Source: Diaporthe sp. PMI_573
Taxonomy: Eukaryota; Ascomycota; Sordariomycetes; Diaporthales; Diaporthaceae
Reading direction: 5' to 3'
Length of the DNA stretch: 64,000 nt
NCBI GenBank assembly: GCA_021399435.1
Contig: JAJTUP010000053.1
Coordinates: 372,001 to 436,000, forward strand
Shown: piece by piece, positions 33,401 to 46,232 of the stretch
Layout of the letters: the number at the start of each line of letters is the position of its first letter
Numbering within the stretch: the first letter of the stretch is position 1
Program-made: the position numbers and the translations under genes
The notes under the pieces: model-generated
Databases searched by the model: none
What the model was told of the DNA's origin: nothing
The model's input: only the letters and a program-made list of their open reading frames with translations

Positions 33401-35696
33401 ATACCTAAAGGCTCCAAACAGGCCAATATAATTATCTATACCAGCAGGCTACCACGCTTAAAGATGCAACAAGCCTTTACTAAATAATACTACCGGTATA
33501 GAACAAAATGATATAAGCCATATCTAGTATACCTAGACTAGGCAACAGAAGACAAAAGAATCCTGTTTAGCATTATTTCCTAAAACTTATCTACTAATAA
33601 CAAACAGGAAGGCAAGTTAAAAACAGGAGAAATAATCTAATAACAACTATTACAGCTAATATACACAAAACTAGACAAGGCTAAAGAAGCCAAGAAGCAT
33701 ATCTTACTTAGCTAGACAGCCTGTTACAATAATAGCTGTACTACCCATTTAAGCAACAAAGAAGGAGCCAACTAGTTTCCTAAAGGCATAGAATAATAGC
33801 ATACCCTAGCTATAGGAGGACAAAAGGAACCCCTACACAACCCAAGAAAGGAGCTAGCAGGGAAAATTTCCTAAGATCTACTTATACCTTAAGTACAGCA
33901 AGAGAACCTATAGGCATACTTAGAAAAAGCACCTCTACTAGCCCTTAAAACTAATATTATAGAAGTACTAATTATAGGACAACCCCTTAAGTAAGTAACG
34001 CAAGAACTAAGGAAGGAGACCAAGAAGGATAGAGACATAAGGAGGATATTTCCTTGCCATGGCCACCATTCTAGCATCTCTTAGGCCTTATATATCTACA
34101 ATAGATATAGAATCTATATATAGAAGAAAGCAAGCCACGACTAGTTTCTTTAGAGGTACCAAGGATAAAATATCTAATAAATTTATAAAAGAGGCAACTT
34201 TAAGAGATGGAAACTCAAGAAACAATATAACAATAAGGGCTACGCAATATTTTAACTTGACCTACATACCCCCCTAGCATGCCTATACAACTCTACTAGA
34301 TAGCATACCTATAAGAATAAGAAATGTCGAGTATATATAAATAACAAGGTTAAAGAATAGCACTGACTATAACAATAAAGACAAATCCTCAGCCCTATAA
34401 AGCCTAAAATATAGAATGAAAGTATACAATAACTTATAGAAAACCTATAACAATTATAAAGCATTATATAACGAAATATTAAGAGTATTAATAAAGTTTT
34501 AGGAAAGGATTATAGATAGCTAAAAAACTAGACAAGCTGTCTATAAAACCTCAGATAGCGGGAAAAATACTTATAAGATACTTATATACAATAAATACTA
34601 ATAACAATTATTAACATTTAAAGATCAGGGTAGAGCTTGGAGCCTACTAATGCTATATACTTATTAACAGTAAAATATAGGAAAATTTTATCTCCCTAAA
34701 GATAGTAAATAGATACTACCTTATATAGTATAAGAAAAAGAAACCCTATAGACTTAATGTAGTTAATAGTATAGAAGTTGCTTATAGAAATAGTATTATT
34801 AATATAGAAACTAATTACCTCTAGGTCTAGATCTAGGACTATATTAAGCAACTCTTGTTTGATATTATTAAAGCAGCAAATTATTAGTTAATCCTAGGAA
34901 TACCTTAGTTAAGAAAGAACAATCTTTAGATAAATTAAACTACTAGCTAGATTTACTAGGCAAACCCTATTAGCTTAGTAAAAGGAATAATTATATATTA
35001 TAAGGATAAGCAGAGCTTAGTTTCTAAAGATAGTATCTAAATATATACTTAAATAAGCCTAGTAACTATCTCTTAAAACAGAGAGAAGGACTTAGTCTCT
35101 AGGCAGGCTTTAAAACAGCCCTTAAATAAGCCAGCACAATAACAGTATAAACCAGGCAGTCTGCCGCGGACTGACAAGAAAAACTTACTGTTAAGCCAAA
35201 TATAATACAAACCCAACAAAGAGAATAGTTTAATACAGACTAATACAAGAAGACAATAAATCATACTTATAGTATAAAAACGCATTAAGGAGATCTAATA
35301 AGCATTAAAGCAGATATAAGAGATCTAGTATATATAATATAAAATAATACCTATAGTTACAATTACCTTATCTATAAAAATCTTACAATAAGCACTAAAG
35401 GCCTAAAGAATTGGCTTAATAAAGCAAGTCAAGCCTATCTTCCAACAATTTATTACCTACCTATAGAAGGCTAAGGCAGCAAAGAAAAATCTTTAAAAGT
35501 TTATACCCCAGAAATACTATAAGTACTTAAAGCTGTTTTTAACAATACTTAATACCAGACTATCTAAATATAATAACTGGAATTACAAAATATCCCTAAA
35601 ACCTAGAAAAATACTTAAATTCTTTAAAATCTACAGACTTAACGAAATATAACTTAAGGCACTTAAAGAATATCTTAACAAAAACCTAGAAAAAGG
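33401..35696 (+). pseudogene. Element A gag-pol linker, protease region and start of reverse transcriptase
   Basis: Stop-laden continuation of the element A polyprotein. I cannot place the protease active site with confidence. Near 35,630-35,696 the frame reads LKALKEYLNKNLEKG, the conserved entry to the reverse transcriptase domain, where element C has inserted. Confidence 0.5.
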
Positions 35697-36179
35697 TGCT
35701 AAAAATACCTAGATTAAGGGCAGAGGGCTAAGGGTAGAGGGATATAGTAAGGCTGTAGTCAAGATATTCTTTAATACCTTATAGAGAACAAATTTAAGGA
35801 AGGAGGAGGCAAGCTAGGTGTAGGAGGGAAAAAGTTGATCTGATTGAAGAACTAACTATCTATCTAAGAGGAAAAGGCTAGGTATATATACATAGAAGGT
35901 TCGGACCTTTAGAGAGGTATATTTCTCCGACGGAGAGAATAATGACTCGAGAAAAATAGGGGCTAGAAAGAGAAATGGGGAAGGGCGGAAGGAATAACTC
36001 TGATAAGAAGATTCTGCCAAGCTAGGCTAGCTGGTTTCTCTACTTATATCTAGAGGCTTGTATAGATAGCCTATTCTTTCTGAAGGAGGCGGATAGGGGC
36101 TGAGGGAGGCTGGAAGGGCTTTGAAGGGGCTGAAGGAGGCTAAAGGGGTCTGGGGGTCTAAAGGAGGCTGTTTATAACA
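35697..36179 (-). repeat. Element C 3' LTR (left copy)
   Basis: 483 bp, aligned without gaps to 41507-41989. By eye about 17 differences, all C/T or G/A. Confidence 0.93.
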
Positions 36180-39100
36180 GTAGGCCCTCCTTTTCAAAGC
36201 GAGTTCTACGAGCTGATTTAAAATAAAAATAAGGACAAATAAACAAATAAATATCTAGGGCTGGTAAGGGTACTAGGCCAGGTACTTTGAATAGGCCTTA
36301 GTCTTAGAGATATTTTCCAAAGGTTCCCAGGTAGGTATATTATAGCCTACCCAGCTAACTAAGAACTAGCGTTTCTTTCTTTTAATCCTAGAATCAAGAA
36401 TTTCCTTTACCCAGAATTTTTCTTCCCCTTTAACCTCGATAGGGGGGGGTGGAGGAATAACTTGGTTAGGGAGAGGATCTTCAGCTAGGGGTTTAAGTAG
36501 AGAAACGTGAAAAACTAGGTATATTTTTATACTAGGGGGAAGCTTGAGTTTATAGGCATAGGGAGAGATTTTCTGAGATATCTCGAAGGGCCCTAAGTGT
36601 TTAAAATCGAGCTTTTGAGAAGGCCTAGTAGTGCGAATATGGCGGCGAAGTAGCTATACTCGAGAGCCTAGAGCAAAATTCGGAGTAGATTGTCGATTTT
36701 TATTTGCCTACTTAGAATAGGCTTCCTGAGCCAGGCGGATTTCTAAATGGATGAAATTTTCAAGGTCTGAGAATAAAGAAGTAAATTCTTTTACTTCTTC
36801 TAGGGTCGAATCTAGGGCTAGGAGTAGGGAGTTGAAATAAGGGTAAAAGCCGTAGTTAGCAAAAAAAGGCGAAATCTTGGTTATCGAGGAAACAGAATTA
36901 TTATAAGCAAATTCAGCCATAGAGAGCCAGTCTGCCTAGTTGTCTTGTTAATAAGATATATACCTTCGAAGGTATTGTTTCAATAGGGCATTAATAGCTT
37001 CTGTCTAGCCGTCAGACTATGGGTAGTTTGTAGTAGAAAAATTCTGTTTAATTTCAAGTAACCCGTATAGGGCCTTAGAAAATTTGGAAATAAAAATAGA
37101 ACCTCAATTAGAGATAAATTTAGAAGGAAGACCGTGAAGACAAAAGATATTATCTTTAAATAGTAGGGCCCAGCCCTTAGAATCCAGAGTAGTGTTGCAG
37201 GGTATAAAATAGCTTATTTTCGAGAGTTAGTCAATAAAAACGATAATAGCGTCGAAAGAATTTGAAAGGGGTAGGCTAGTAATTAGATCTATAAAAATAG
37301 AAGTCTAGTGTTTCTAGGGGATCTCTAGGGGTTTCAGAAAGCCAAAAGGGGGTAGTCAGGAGGGCTTAATTTTAGAATAAATGGAGCAATTTCGAATATA
37401 CTGCTGAATAGTCTTTCGAATAGAAGGCCACCAGAAATCTCGAGTAATTAATTCGAAGGTAGAGGCAATACCAGGGTAGCCAGCAGCTAGGTAGGAGTGT
37501 CGAGAAGAAATAACCTGTCTCCTTAGGTCGCCCTCTAGTATATAAACTAGATTTCGAATAAGAAGGAGGCCGTTTTAAATAGAACAAGTAGCTAAATCTA
37601 TAGCTAGGTGTCGAGGGGCTGAATTTGGAGGGTTTTTAAGTAGTGATGAATTTTTTTAAAAAAGGGGTCTAAAGGAAGGGCTAAGCAAATAGTTAAAAGG
37701 TTAAAGGCAGATTTGAATTCCAAGAGAGTAGGGGCAGCTAAGGCAGCTATAGCTCCCGGATATACTATCTTTTTAGATAGTATAATAGTTTTCCCAGAGG
37801 CTATAGCTACTATGCCTCTCTTTTAGTTTTGGGGTTTTTAAGTAAGGGCATCGGCTCGAGTATTTAACTCTCCTAGGCGAAAAGAAATAACAAAATTTAT
37901 ATCAGAGAGCTTATTAGCCCACCAGGCCTATTGTCTATTTAAGACTTTTTTTAAAGTAAAGGCAGATAGATTTAAATGGTCTGTAAGAACCGTAAGGGGT
38001 TTGGCAAGAGACTCAGTATATAAACGGTATTTAGATAAGGCGTCTACAATAGCCAGCATCTCTTTATCCCTTATCCTATAGTTTTCTTTAGCTTAAGTAA
38101 GCTTTCAGGATCTATAGGCAATAGGGTGTAAGAGGTGCTTTCCATTATAGGGCACCTTTTAGGAAAAGATAGCCGAAATAATGTTATCTAAGGAGTTGGT
38201 TTTGAGAATAGAGTCAAGGGTAGGATCGAAATGGCAAAGAATAGGTTTTAAAGTAAATAGCTCCTTTAGGGCTTTAAAGGCTTTTTGCTAGGGGGGGTCC
38301 TAAAAGAAGGGCTGGGATTTCCAAAGTAATAAAAACAAAGGTTAGCAGACGAGCAAATATTTTCAAATAAATCTTTAGTAGAAATTAGCGAATCTAAGGA
38401 ATAACTGAAGTTCTTTAACTGAAGAAGGGGCCTTCCAGTCTTGAATAGTAGCCACCTTAGTCGAATCTATAGAAATCCCTTCTGGAGAGATAATAAAACC
38501 AAGGAAGGTAATCGAAATAGTGAAAAATTTACACTTTTTGTTTTTAATAAACAAGCTAGCCTCGGCTAATTTCTTAAGGACGGCTCGAAGGTACTAGGAG
38601 TATTTCTTTTCTAAATTCAAGAAAATAAGGATATCGTCTATATAGACGACCATAAAGATATTGAGAAATTCTCTTAAAATATAATTAATAAAAGACTAAA
38701 AGACGGCTGGGGTATTAGTTAGCCCAAAGGGCATTACTATATATTCAAAAAGGCCGTATTTAGTACGGAAGGCTGTAAGGGGTTTATCGCCCTGGCGAAT
38801 TTGAATCTGGTTGAAACCCTAGCGAAGATTTAGGCAAGAAAAGATTTTAGCTCCAGAGAGCCATCAAAGAGAGTCGTCTATTAAGGGCAAGGGGGTCTTA
38901 TTACACCTAGTTATAGCATTTAGGGCCCTATAGTCAATATAAAAGCAAAGTCTACCTCCTAGCTTTTAAACAAAGAGGATAGGTAAGGCAGTAGATAACG
39001 AAGATAGCTTAATATAGCCCTTTTTTAGGTTATCGTCTAAATAGACTTGGAGAGCCTAGAGCTCGAGATCTAATATAGGGTATAGGGGGCCAAAGGGAGC

Positions 39101-41506
39101 TGATTTTCCTTCTTTAAGTTCTATAGGGCAGTCAAGCATACCCCTATAAGGAGGGAGCCTTTCGGCGTCCCTTTTTCGAAAAAGAGGGAGAAGGTCGTGA
39201 AATTAGTCAGGTATCTTTAACTAAAGAAATTCCTCTTCTTTTTTAGGGGATTTTTCATTTCCTTTAAAAGCTAGGTAATCCTTAATCTCTTAAATAGAGA
39301 CCCTATAGATCTGGGCCTTATCTTGTTTAGCAAATCAAAAAAGGGCTATATTAGAAATTCTCGCTACTACAGGGTTGTTAGCCGAGAAGGGCAAAGTTGA
39401 GGCTAGAGGTAAAGGCTGAATAATTAAAGCTAAAGGCAAAGAACGAGTAGGCAAACAAGAAAGCTAGTAAATATTCGAGGTAAAAGAGATCGAGCCAGTC
39501 TTCTAGTCTATAATAAGGTTATGGTAGGAAAGCCAAGAACGCCCTAGAATGGCTAGGTAACCAGAGATTTTTATAACTTGAAAAACAGAAGTTTCAAGGT
39601 ACTGGTTAATCTAGAGGCAAATATCGACTTTATAGAGAATATCTCCAGTAAAAGACTCCCTTCTATCTACTACTAATAGAGCTTTAGGGCAAGTTTTCTT
39701 CCAGAGGGGGTACCCTTAGGCGAGGGCGAAGTTAAAGTTGATAAAACAAGAAGTAGCTCCTGAATTAATTATTATTAATCCAGGAGTACCGGAGAGAGTA
39801 GCTGGGAGGACGAGAGGGGCCTTATTTCTAAGGTCTAAAGAGTGAATATAGTGGGTCGAAATTAGGGTCGGGATAGGTCGAAAAACGGGCGAAGTAGGGG
39901 CCAAAGTAGGGGGCGAAGTCTGAGTCTGAATGGGGGTTGAAGGGCTAGGGGGCCCTAGCGGGCTGATGGCAGGGGTGTTTAGGGGGTTTAGTGGGCCAGC
40001 TGTAGGGGGTTCCAGGGGCCCTTTAGGGGGTCCTGTCTCTATACATTGGGTCAAAAGCGGTCTATCAGATTCCTCCACCAATTTATCAGGGTTAGGGTCG
40101 TCCTTGGGGTCAAAAATACTAGATTTTTCGGAGTATTTTTTGGTATCGTCATTAATTGAATCTTTAACTAAGGGCGGCTTGTAGGAAGGCGAGAAGTTTG
40201 AGGCAAAATGTAGAGCGGGCTGTGAGACGGGCGGTGACTATAGCGAAGTTGGTTCAAATTTTAAGGGCGAATAAAAATTCCGACAGCTAATAGGAGCGGG
40301 TAAATTAGGCTGTGGGCTAACTACTCGCTCTCTTTTCCCGAATAGAGTACTAGGGCTAAAGAAGTAGGGGTTGAATTAGGCAGTATAGAAAGAGCGGTAG
40401 CGGTAGAGGCAGGAGTGAATTTCTTTCTTCTAGGGTGGGGGTAGTTTCGAACAAAGTAGCCTGGCTGGCTACAGTAGGTATAGAGATTATTAGCCCTTCG
40501 AAAGGCCTTCCTCTAGGCCGAATCTAGTTTTATAGGGCCTGAGGTCGAGATGGGAGCAGCTGGGCGAATAGCTGGCTAGGTAGTAGGGGTAGGGGCTGGA
40601 ATTGGAGGCTGGGATTTTTTCTTTTCCTTCTAGTGGGCAAAAAGGTCGTTATTCAGAGAAATATACTTATTCGTGTAAGAAGAAAAATCTAGAGGCATGT
40701 CTTGGCTAACTAGGAGGTCTTTAAGGTTCTTTTTTAGACCTCTACGGAAGTGAGTGATTTTTACCGTATTGGAGGTCTAGTTGAGAATAGAGACGAGGGG
40801 GACGAATTTTGAATAATAGGCCGAGTAGGAGGTTTCCTATTTTAGAGCCTATAGGTCTCTTTTAGCAGTACCGAGGGCATTTAGGTCGTTAAAGGCAGCT
40901 TGAAGGGCCAAGAAGAATTTCGAATAGGTAATAAAATTAGAGAGGCTAGTAGAAAGGTCGAGGTAGGGGGAGAACTAAGAAAGGGCCGAATCTCGGAGGA
41001 AGGAGGCCGAATAGGCTATTTTAGCCAAATCTACCAAGAAGCGAAATGGGTCTGAAGAAAAGACTAGTTATAGTTAGGTAGTAAAAAATCTAAATTTTTC
41101 CTTACCCCCTGAATAGGGGTCAGGAGGTGAGAGGCGAGGAACTGAGGGCTGAGAGGGTGGCTAGGACGAGAAGGAGGTGGAAGCTGAAGGAAAGATTTTC
41201 TTTTGGGTAATTCTTTGTCCTAGAGTATAGAACGTGAAGAGAACTGCCCTACCTAGACCATTTATATCTTCAGGAAAGATAGGGCCCTGAATAGAGGTCT
41301 GGGAGGTAGACTGGCCTCCTTGAGAGAAGGCAGAGAGGACGAGGGTAATCTAAGGGCCAGAGATTCTAGAAGGCAGTGGTAGATTAATTCCCACAAAATC
41401 CCTAGGGATAGAGGGGAGGAAATCAAAAAGGGTCTGCCAGTCTGAAGTTATTGTGGAAACCAAGAGGGGACGAAAAGAGGTAGGAAGATGGGCAGTTAGA
41501 TTAAGC
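36180..41506 (-). pseudogene. Element C gag-pol remnant
   Basis: Minus-strand landmarks, right to left: a zinc knuckle remnant near 40,448-40,490 (YCSQPGYFVRNYPH); a Pro-rich segment leading to the protease site NSGATSCFI at about 39,766 (the expected catalytic DSG is NSG); reverse transcriptase with [20 protein letters not shown] and an intact YIDD box at 38644-38633; and an integrase-terminal segment MAEFAYNNSVSSITKISPFF near 36,920. Many Gln and Trp codons have become stops (for example at the expected F-Q-S-F-I). The enzymes would copy and integrate the element; none is intact. Confidence 0.82.
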
Positions 41507-41989
41507 TGCTAAAAACACCTAGATTAAGGGCAGAGGGCTAAGGGTAGAGGGACATAGTAAGGCTGTAGTCAAGATATTCTTTAATACCTTACAGAGAACA
41601 AATTTAAGGAAGGAGGAGGCAAGCTAGGTGTAGGAAGGAAAAAGTTGATTTGACTGAAGAACTAACTATCTATCTAAGAGGAAAAGGCTAGGTATATATA
41701 TATAGAAGGTTCGGACCTTTAGAGAGGTATATTCTTCCGACGGAGAGAATAATGACTTGAGAAAAACAGGGGCTAGAAAGAGAAATGGGGAAGGGCGGAA
41801 GGAATAACTCTGATAAGAAGATTCTGCCAAGCTAGGCTAGCTGGTTTCTTTATTTATATCCAGAGGCTTGCATAGATAGCCTATTCTTTCTAAAGGAGGC
41901 GGATAGGGGCTGAGGGAGGCTGGAAGGGCTTTGAAGGGGCTGAAGGAGGCTAAAGGGGTCTGGGGGTCTAAAGGAGGCTGTTTATAACA
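41507..41989 (-). repeat. Element C 5' LTR (right copy)
   Basis: 483 bp, starting tgctaaaaacacc and ending tataaca, followed directly by the target-site copy aaagg. Confidence 0.93.
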
Positions 41990-44970
41990 AAAGGTTACAT
42001 TTAACTATCTACTTTACCTACAAGATATCTAATCTTCTTTATACTAAAGAAAAACAGAAAACTATAACTTTATATAAATTATTATTAGCTAAATAATATT
42101 ACTATTAAAAACCATTACCTGTTACCTCTAATTAAAAAACTACAAGACTAACTATAAGGAGCTTAATAGTTACAGCCCTAGACCTTAAAGAAGCTTATAA
42201 CCTTATTAGAATAAAAAAGAATAAAAAATAAAAAACAACGTTTTAAATACGCTATAAATATTTTAAATACCTAGTTATGCTATTTAGATTAACTAACGTA
42301 CCTATATTATTTTAAGCCATAATTAATTATATTTTTAGAGAATATTTAAACATTTTTATAGTTATATATCTAGACGACATCCTTATCTACTTTAAAATGC
42401 TTAAAAAATACAAAAAACACGTATATAAGGTACTATAGAAGCTTTAAGACGCAAAACTTCTAATTAAACTAGAGAAGAATAAGTTCTACACTAAAAAAGT
42501 TAACTACCTTAAATATACTATCCGGCCTAGGCAAATTATAATGCAAATATTTAAGATCAAGGCTATTAAATACTGGCCTATACCTATAAATGTTAAAGAA
42601 GTTTAAGGATTTCTTAAATATATTAACTTTTACAAATAATTTATCAAAGGTTACAGAGGACTTACAAAACCCCTTATAGACCTTACCAAGAAAGATAAAG
42701 AATTCCAATAAATATAAAAAGCATAAGATGCTTTTAATATAATAACCTAAAAGATTCTAAAAGAACCAATACTAGTTAAAGTAGACCCTAATAAGGTCTA
42801 CAAAGTTAAGACTAACGCCTTAGACTTTGTAATAAAAGAATAACTAGATTAATAAGACAACCAAGACAAACTATACCCTATTACATTTTTTTTAAAAAAG
42901 CTTAATAGACTAGAGCTTAATTACCCTATATACGACAAGGAACTAATAACAATAATTAAAGTATTTAAAAAATAGCAGCATTACCTTATAGGAGCTAAGT
43001 ACTAGGTTTAAGTCTATACCAACTATAAGAACCTTACATACTTTACAACGACCAAAGAACTTAACAAACGCTAGATTAAATAAGTAAAGTTCTTATTATA
43101 ATTTAACCTTAGGATTACCTATTATAAAAGATCTAAGAATAGACAAGTAGACATACTTAGCAGACAGCTAGACTATCTACAAAAGGTTTCACTAGAAACA
43201 TAGAGTATCTTCCAAGTTACTCTCAACAGAAACTTATTATAAGAATCCCGACAACTGGTAATAATATTAAAAATATAGACACTAAAGCCAAGCATAATAG
43301 GTGCCCAAGTTTTGCTGGCCCCTCTGAGCGAGAGAGAAAACCACTCGAGGGCTCCAATATAAAGAAAGAAGAGATAATGAAAAAGGGCCGGAAGGGCCAC
43401 AAAGGCAATAAAAGCAGTAATTAGGTTCTGATTAGACGATGTTACAGGTTATTAAATAAAAATAATAGAAGAATGAGTTAAATTGTTGCTTCGGCCCTCG
43501 AGAGGGACAAAAGCATATCTAGTACTTATAGTACGGACGGCCAAGAAAAATTTATCGCACTAGCTATATAAAACACTACACCTTGTAACAATACTCTAAG
43601 CTAAGGTTAACCCTAGCTAGAAAAACAAGCTTAAGGCAGCCTACCAGAATATATCCTTAGAAGCCAAGAAATAAATAGTAAAAGACAATAGAATGTTGTA
43701 TTAAAGAAAATAACTCTTTGTACCTATAGACCTACAAAAAGAACTTATTAAATAGATCTACAAGGCTCCAATATATAGATATTAAAAAATTACGGCAATA
43801 ATTAAAAGAATTAGACAATACTACTACTTTCTAAGAATAAAAAAGAAAGTCTAAATAGTTATCCAAAACTATAATATATGTTGTAAAAGTAAGACTATAA
43901 GGTATAAACCTTACAGCCTGCTACAACCTCTACCAGTACCTAACGGACTATAGTAATCTATTAGCCTAGACTTTATCGTCAAACTACTACTTTTAAAGAA
44001 ACTAATAATAAGAGCTTAATATAACAATATCCTAGTTATTATCAATAAATTTACAAAGTACTCCTACTTTCTACCATACAAGAAAGCAAGCAATATAGAC
44101 AATCTTACATATACTTTCCTACAAATAATTATTAGCAACTATGGCGCATTATAAGAAATAGTATTAGATAGAGAAATAGTATTTACCTCTAACTTCTAGT
44201 AATTACTTATAAAATAACTTAGCATAAAGTTAAAGCTATCTACAGCTTTTTACTTTCAAATAAATAGATAGACTAAAAAACTAAACCAAATCCTAAAATA
44301 GTACCTTTATAGTTATATTAACTATAAACAAAATAATTAAGTATAGTTATTACCTATAGTATAGTTTACCTATAATAGTATAGACATAGGCATTATAAAG
44401 GTTTTACCTTTTTATACAAACTATGGCTATAAATTAGAAGCCTATAGAGAACTAATCTCTAGGCTAGAAGCATAATTAGCCACAGAAAGGACAACTAAGA
44501 TTTAAAATCTTTAGAAAGAGCTTCAGCAAAAACTATTCTTTATATAAAAACAAATAACAATCTATACCAACAAGAAAAGGTTAAAAGAACCAACCTTAGA
44601 GGAGGAGGATAAAGTCTACCTACTCTAAAAAAACATTAAAACCAAACAACTAAATAATAAACTAGACTACAAAAAGATTAGACCATTTAAAATTAAAAAG
44701 AAACTTTTAGACACTAACTTTAAACTCTTACTACCAACCAAAATATAGATATACCCAGTCTTTTATATATTACTTTTAAAACCAGTACTAGCTAATATAT
44801 AGCTTAAAACATAGATTAAACTCAACAATAATAAAAAAGAATAGAAAGTAAAAAAGATTCTTAATTCTAAAATACATAATACCGATACTAAATATTTAGT
44901 TAAATAAAAAAACTATAACAATAAAGATAATATTTAAAAACCTTTTAAAAACCTAACAAATTACTAACAG
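41990..44970 (+). pseudogene. Element A reverse transcriptase, RNase H, integrase and chromodomain remnant
   Basis: Continues the frame broken by element C. Reverse transcriptase: TALDLKEAYNLIRIK near 42,170, then VMLFRLTNVPILF, and the catalytic YLDD box intact at 42367-42378. RNase H follows to about 43,200. A zinc-binding/integrase region lies at about 43,730-44,500 with multiple stops. A chromodomain-like end, VKKILNSKIHNTDTKYLVKW, followed by KNYNNKDNIWEP-like residues, lies near 44,850-44,950. Chromodomains of chromoviruses direct integration to heterochromatin. A GC-richer insertion lies at about 43,295-43,560. Confidence 0.78.
43295..43560. other. GC-richer island inside element A pol
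   Basis: Between the RNase H and integrase remnants, about 265 bp lack the TpA-rich texture of the surroundings (for example gcccaagttttgctggcccc and cggccctcgagagggac). It may be a short nested insertion too small to attract RIP, or a retained segment. I found no clear terminal repeats or target-site duplication. Confidence 0.4.
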
Positions 44971-45718
44971 GCACTATAAGACTTTTAAGGTCAACTAAAA
45001 AATCAGCAGGCACCCCTAGATTGTCTAGATCTAGACCTAAAAAATACCAATTAGAAATCCCCACGGCTCTAAAAAAGCACATATTAGTAGTAACCCGAGC
45101 CTCCTCCTTACAACAACGCTCCGACTTAGCATCCTCCTCATCTAGCAACTAGATATTATAACGAAATAACTCAAAAGACCGCTCCTTGGCTTAGCGTTTT
45201 TAGCAATATAAGCAGGCTAAGTAACCTATAGTGGTCTATAATTTTATTTAAAGCAAAAACAACTCCTTTTTAATATTAATCTCTTCTTTTTCTAAATACT
45301 TCTACTTAGACAACAAGCATTTTACTAGAATAAGTTAGCAAGAAAAAGAACTAAAGAAAGAGAAAGAAAACCCACAAGAAGCAGCTATATTATTTCTATT
45401 ATAAGACTTTTTAGCGCAAATATACTTACTATAGCGCGAAAACTTAGGGGTAATACAATATACACGATTTACTTTAAAACAATAAGAATAAGATATAGTT
45501 TTAGATACAACACCTTTTTAGTCAATAAGGTTAGCAAGAACAGCTTATTTTTCTAACTTCTTTAGATAAGTCTTTTTAACCTAACCTCAGGTAATACACG
45601 ACAATATAGTAGAGAAAACGTAACAATTAGAAGGAAAGATATATAAAGACATAAAGGAAATAAAACAGGAAACTCACTTAAATCTTTAGGGACAAAGAAG
45701 TATAGAGAAAAGGAATAA
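44971..45718 (+). pseudogene. Element A 3' region with a decayed extra reading frame
   Basis: After the chromodomain one frame reads APLDCLDLDLKNTN and PEPPPYNNAP between stops, suggesting an extra element-encoded protein or a C-terminal extension. Purine-rich agagaaaaggaataa just before the 3' LTR fits a polypurine tract. Function unknown. Confidence 0.45.
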
Positions 45719-46193
45719 TATTATAATCCTAATAGAAATAGAACTAATAGTTAGTTTTATAAAAAAACAACTCTACTAGGCTAGTATATTAGCCAAATAA
45801 ATAATATAAGGAACCAAGCTAATAGTTATATAATCACTAATTAGATAAGACAGATTAATTAAAGCAACAATTAATTCTAGCAATCTAACACCAAGGAGTA
45901 ATAGGAGTAACTAGCGCTCCCAATACTCCCCTATACTAAATCGCCAGAAGCAACCAGCACTCCCGGCAAGCCTTACTAAAGAGATAAACATATAAGGATA
46001 TACTTATTATCAGATAGCTAGATAGTATAGACAGCTTTTTAGCAGTTAATCTAAGTATTTACCTTTAAATAGCTTTTATTAGCTTATGATTATTATTAGA
46101 AAACCTTATTACTTAATTAACTACCTTGTTATATATCTTGGATATAAACCCCGATTTACGGTTTAAAGGACCTAGGAAACCTTAATTATTACA
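45719..46193 (+). repeat. Element A 3' LTR
   Basis: 475 bp. In the segments compared by eye it differs from the 5' LTR mostly by C/T and G/A changes. It carries more T/A than the 5' copy, so it took more RIP damage. Confidence 0.9.
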
Positions 46194-46198
46194 CTCGA

Positions 46199-46232
46199 GT
46201 AACTATTATACCTAGTACCTATACTTGTGACA
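46199..46232 (+). repeat. Element B 5' LTR, second part
   Basis: 34 bp continuing the B LTR after the element A insertion; matches 53960-53993. Confidence 0.85.

Larger units (their letters stand above)
35697..41989 (-). mobile_element. Element C: complete Ty3/gypsy retrotransposon nested in element A
   Basis: 483-bp LTRs at both ends and a perfect 5-bp target-site duplication, aaagg (35692-35696 and 41990-41994). LTR ends on the plus strand are TGCTAAAAA...TATAACA. Total length is 6,293 bp. Coding remnants run on the minus strand: gag at the right, then protease, reverse transcriptase, RNase H and integrase towards the left. It is less damaged than A, with longer open stretches, so it looks like the youngest of the three nested elements. 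Confidence 0.93.
31823..46193 (+). mobile_element. Element A: Ty3/gypsy retrotransposon nested in B and interrupted by C
   Basis: 475-bp LTRs at 31823-32297 and 45719-46193, with ends TGTCACGACC...TTACA. Flanking five-base copies are cttga (31818-31822) and ctcga (46194-46198), differing by one C/T. Internal order on the plus strand is gag, zinc knuckle, unresolved protease region, reverse transcriptase (split by C), RNase H, integrase and chromodomain, as in chromoviruses. After subtracting C and its duplicated site, the element is about 8.07 kb. It is heavily RIP-mutated, with dozens of TAA/TAG codons. Confidence 0.88.
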
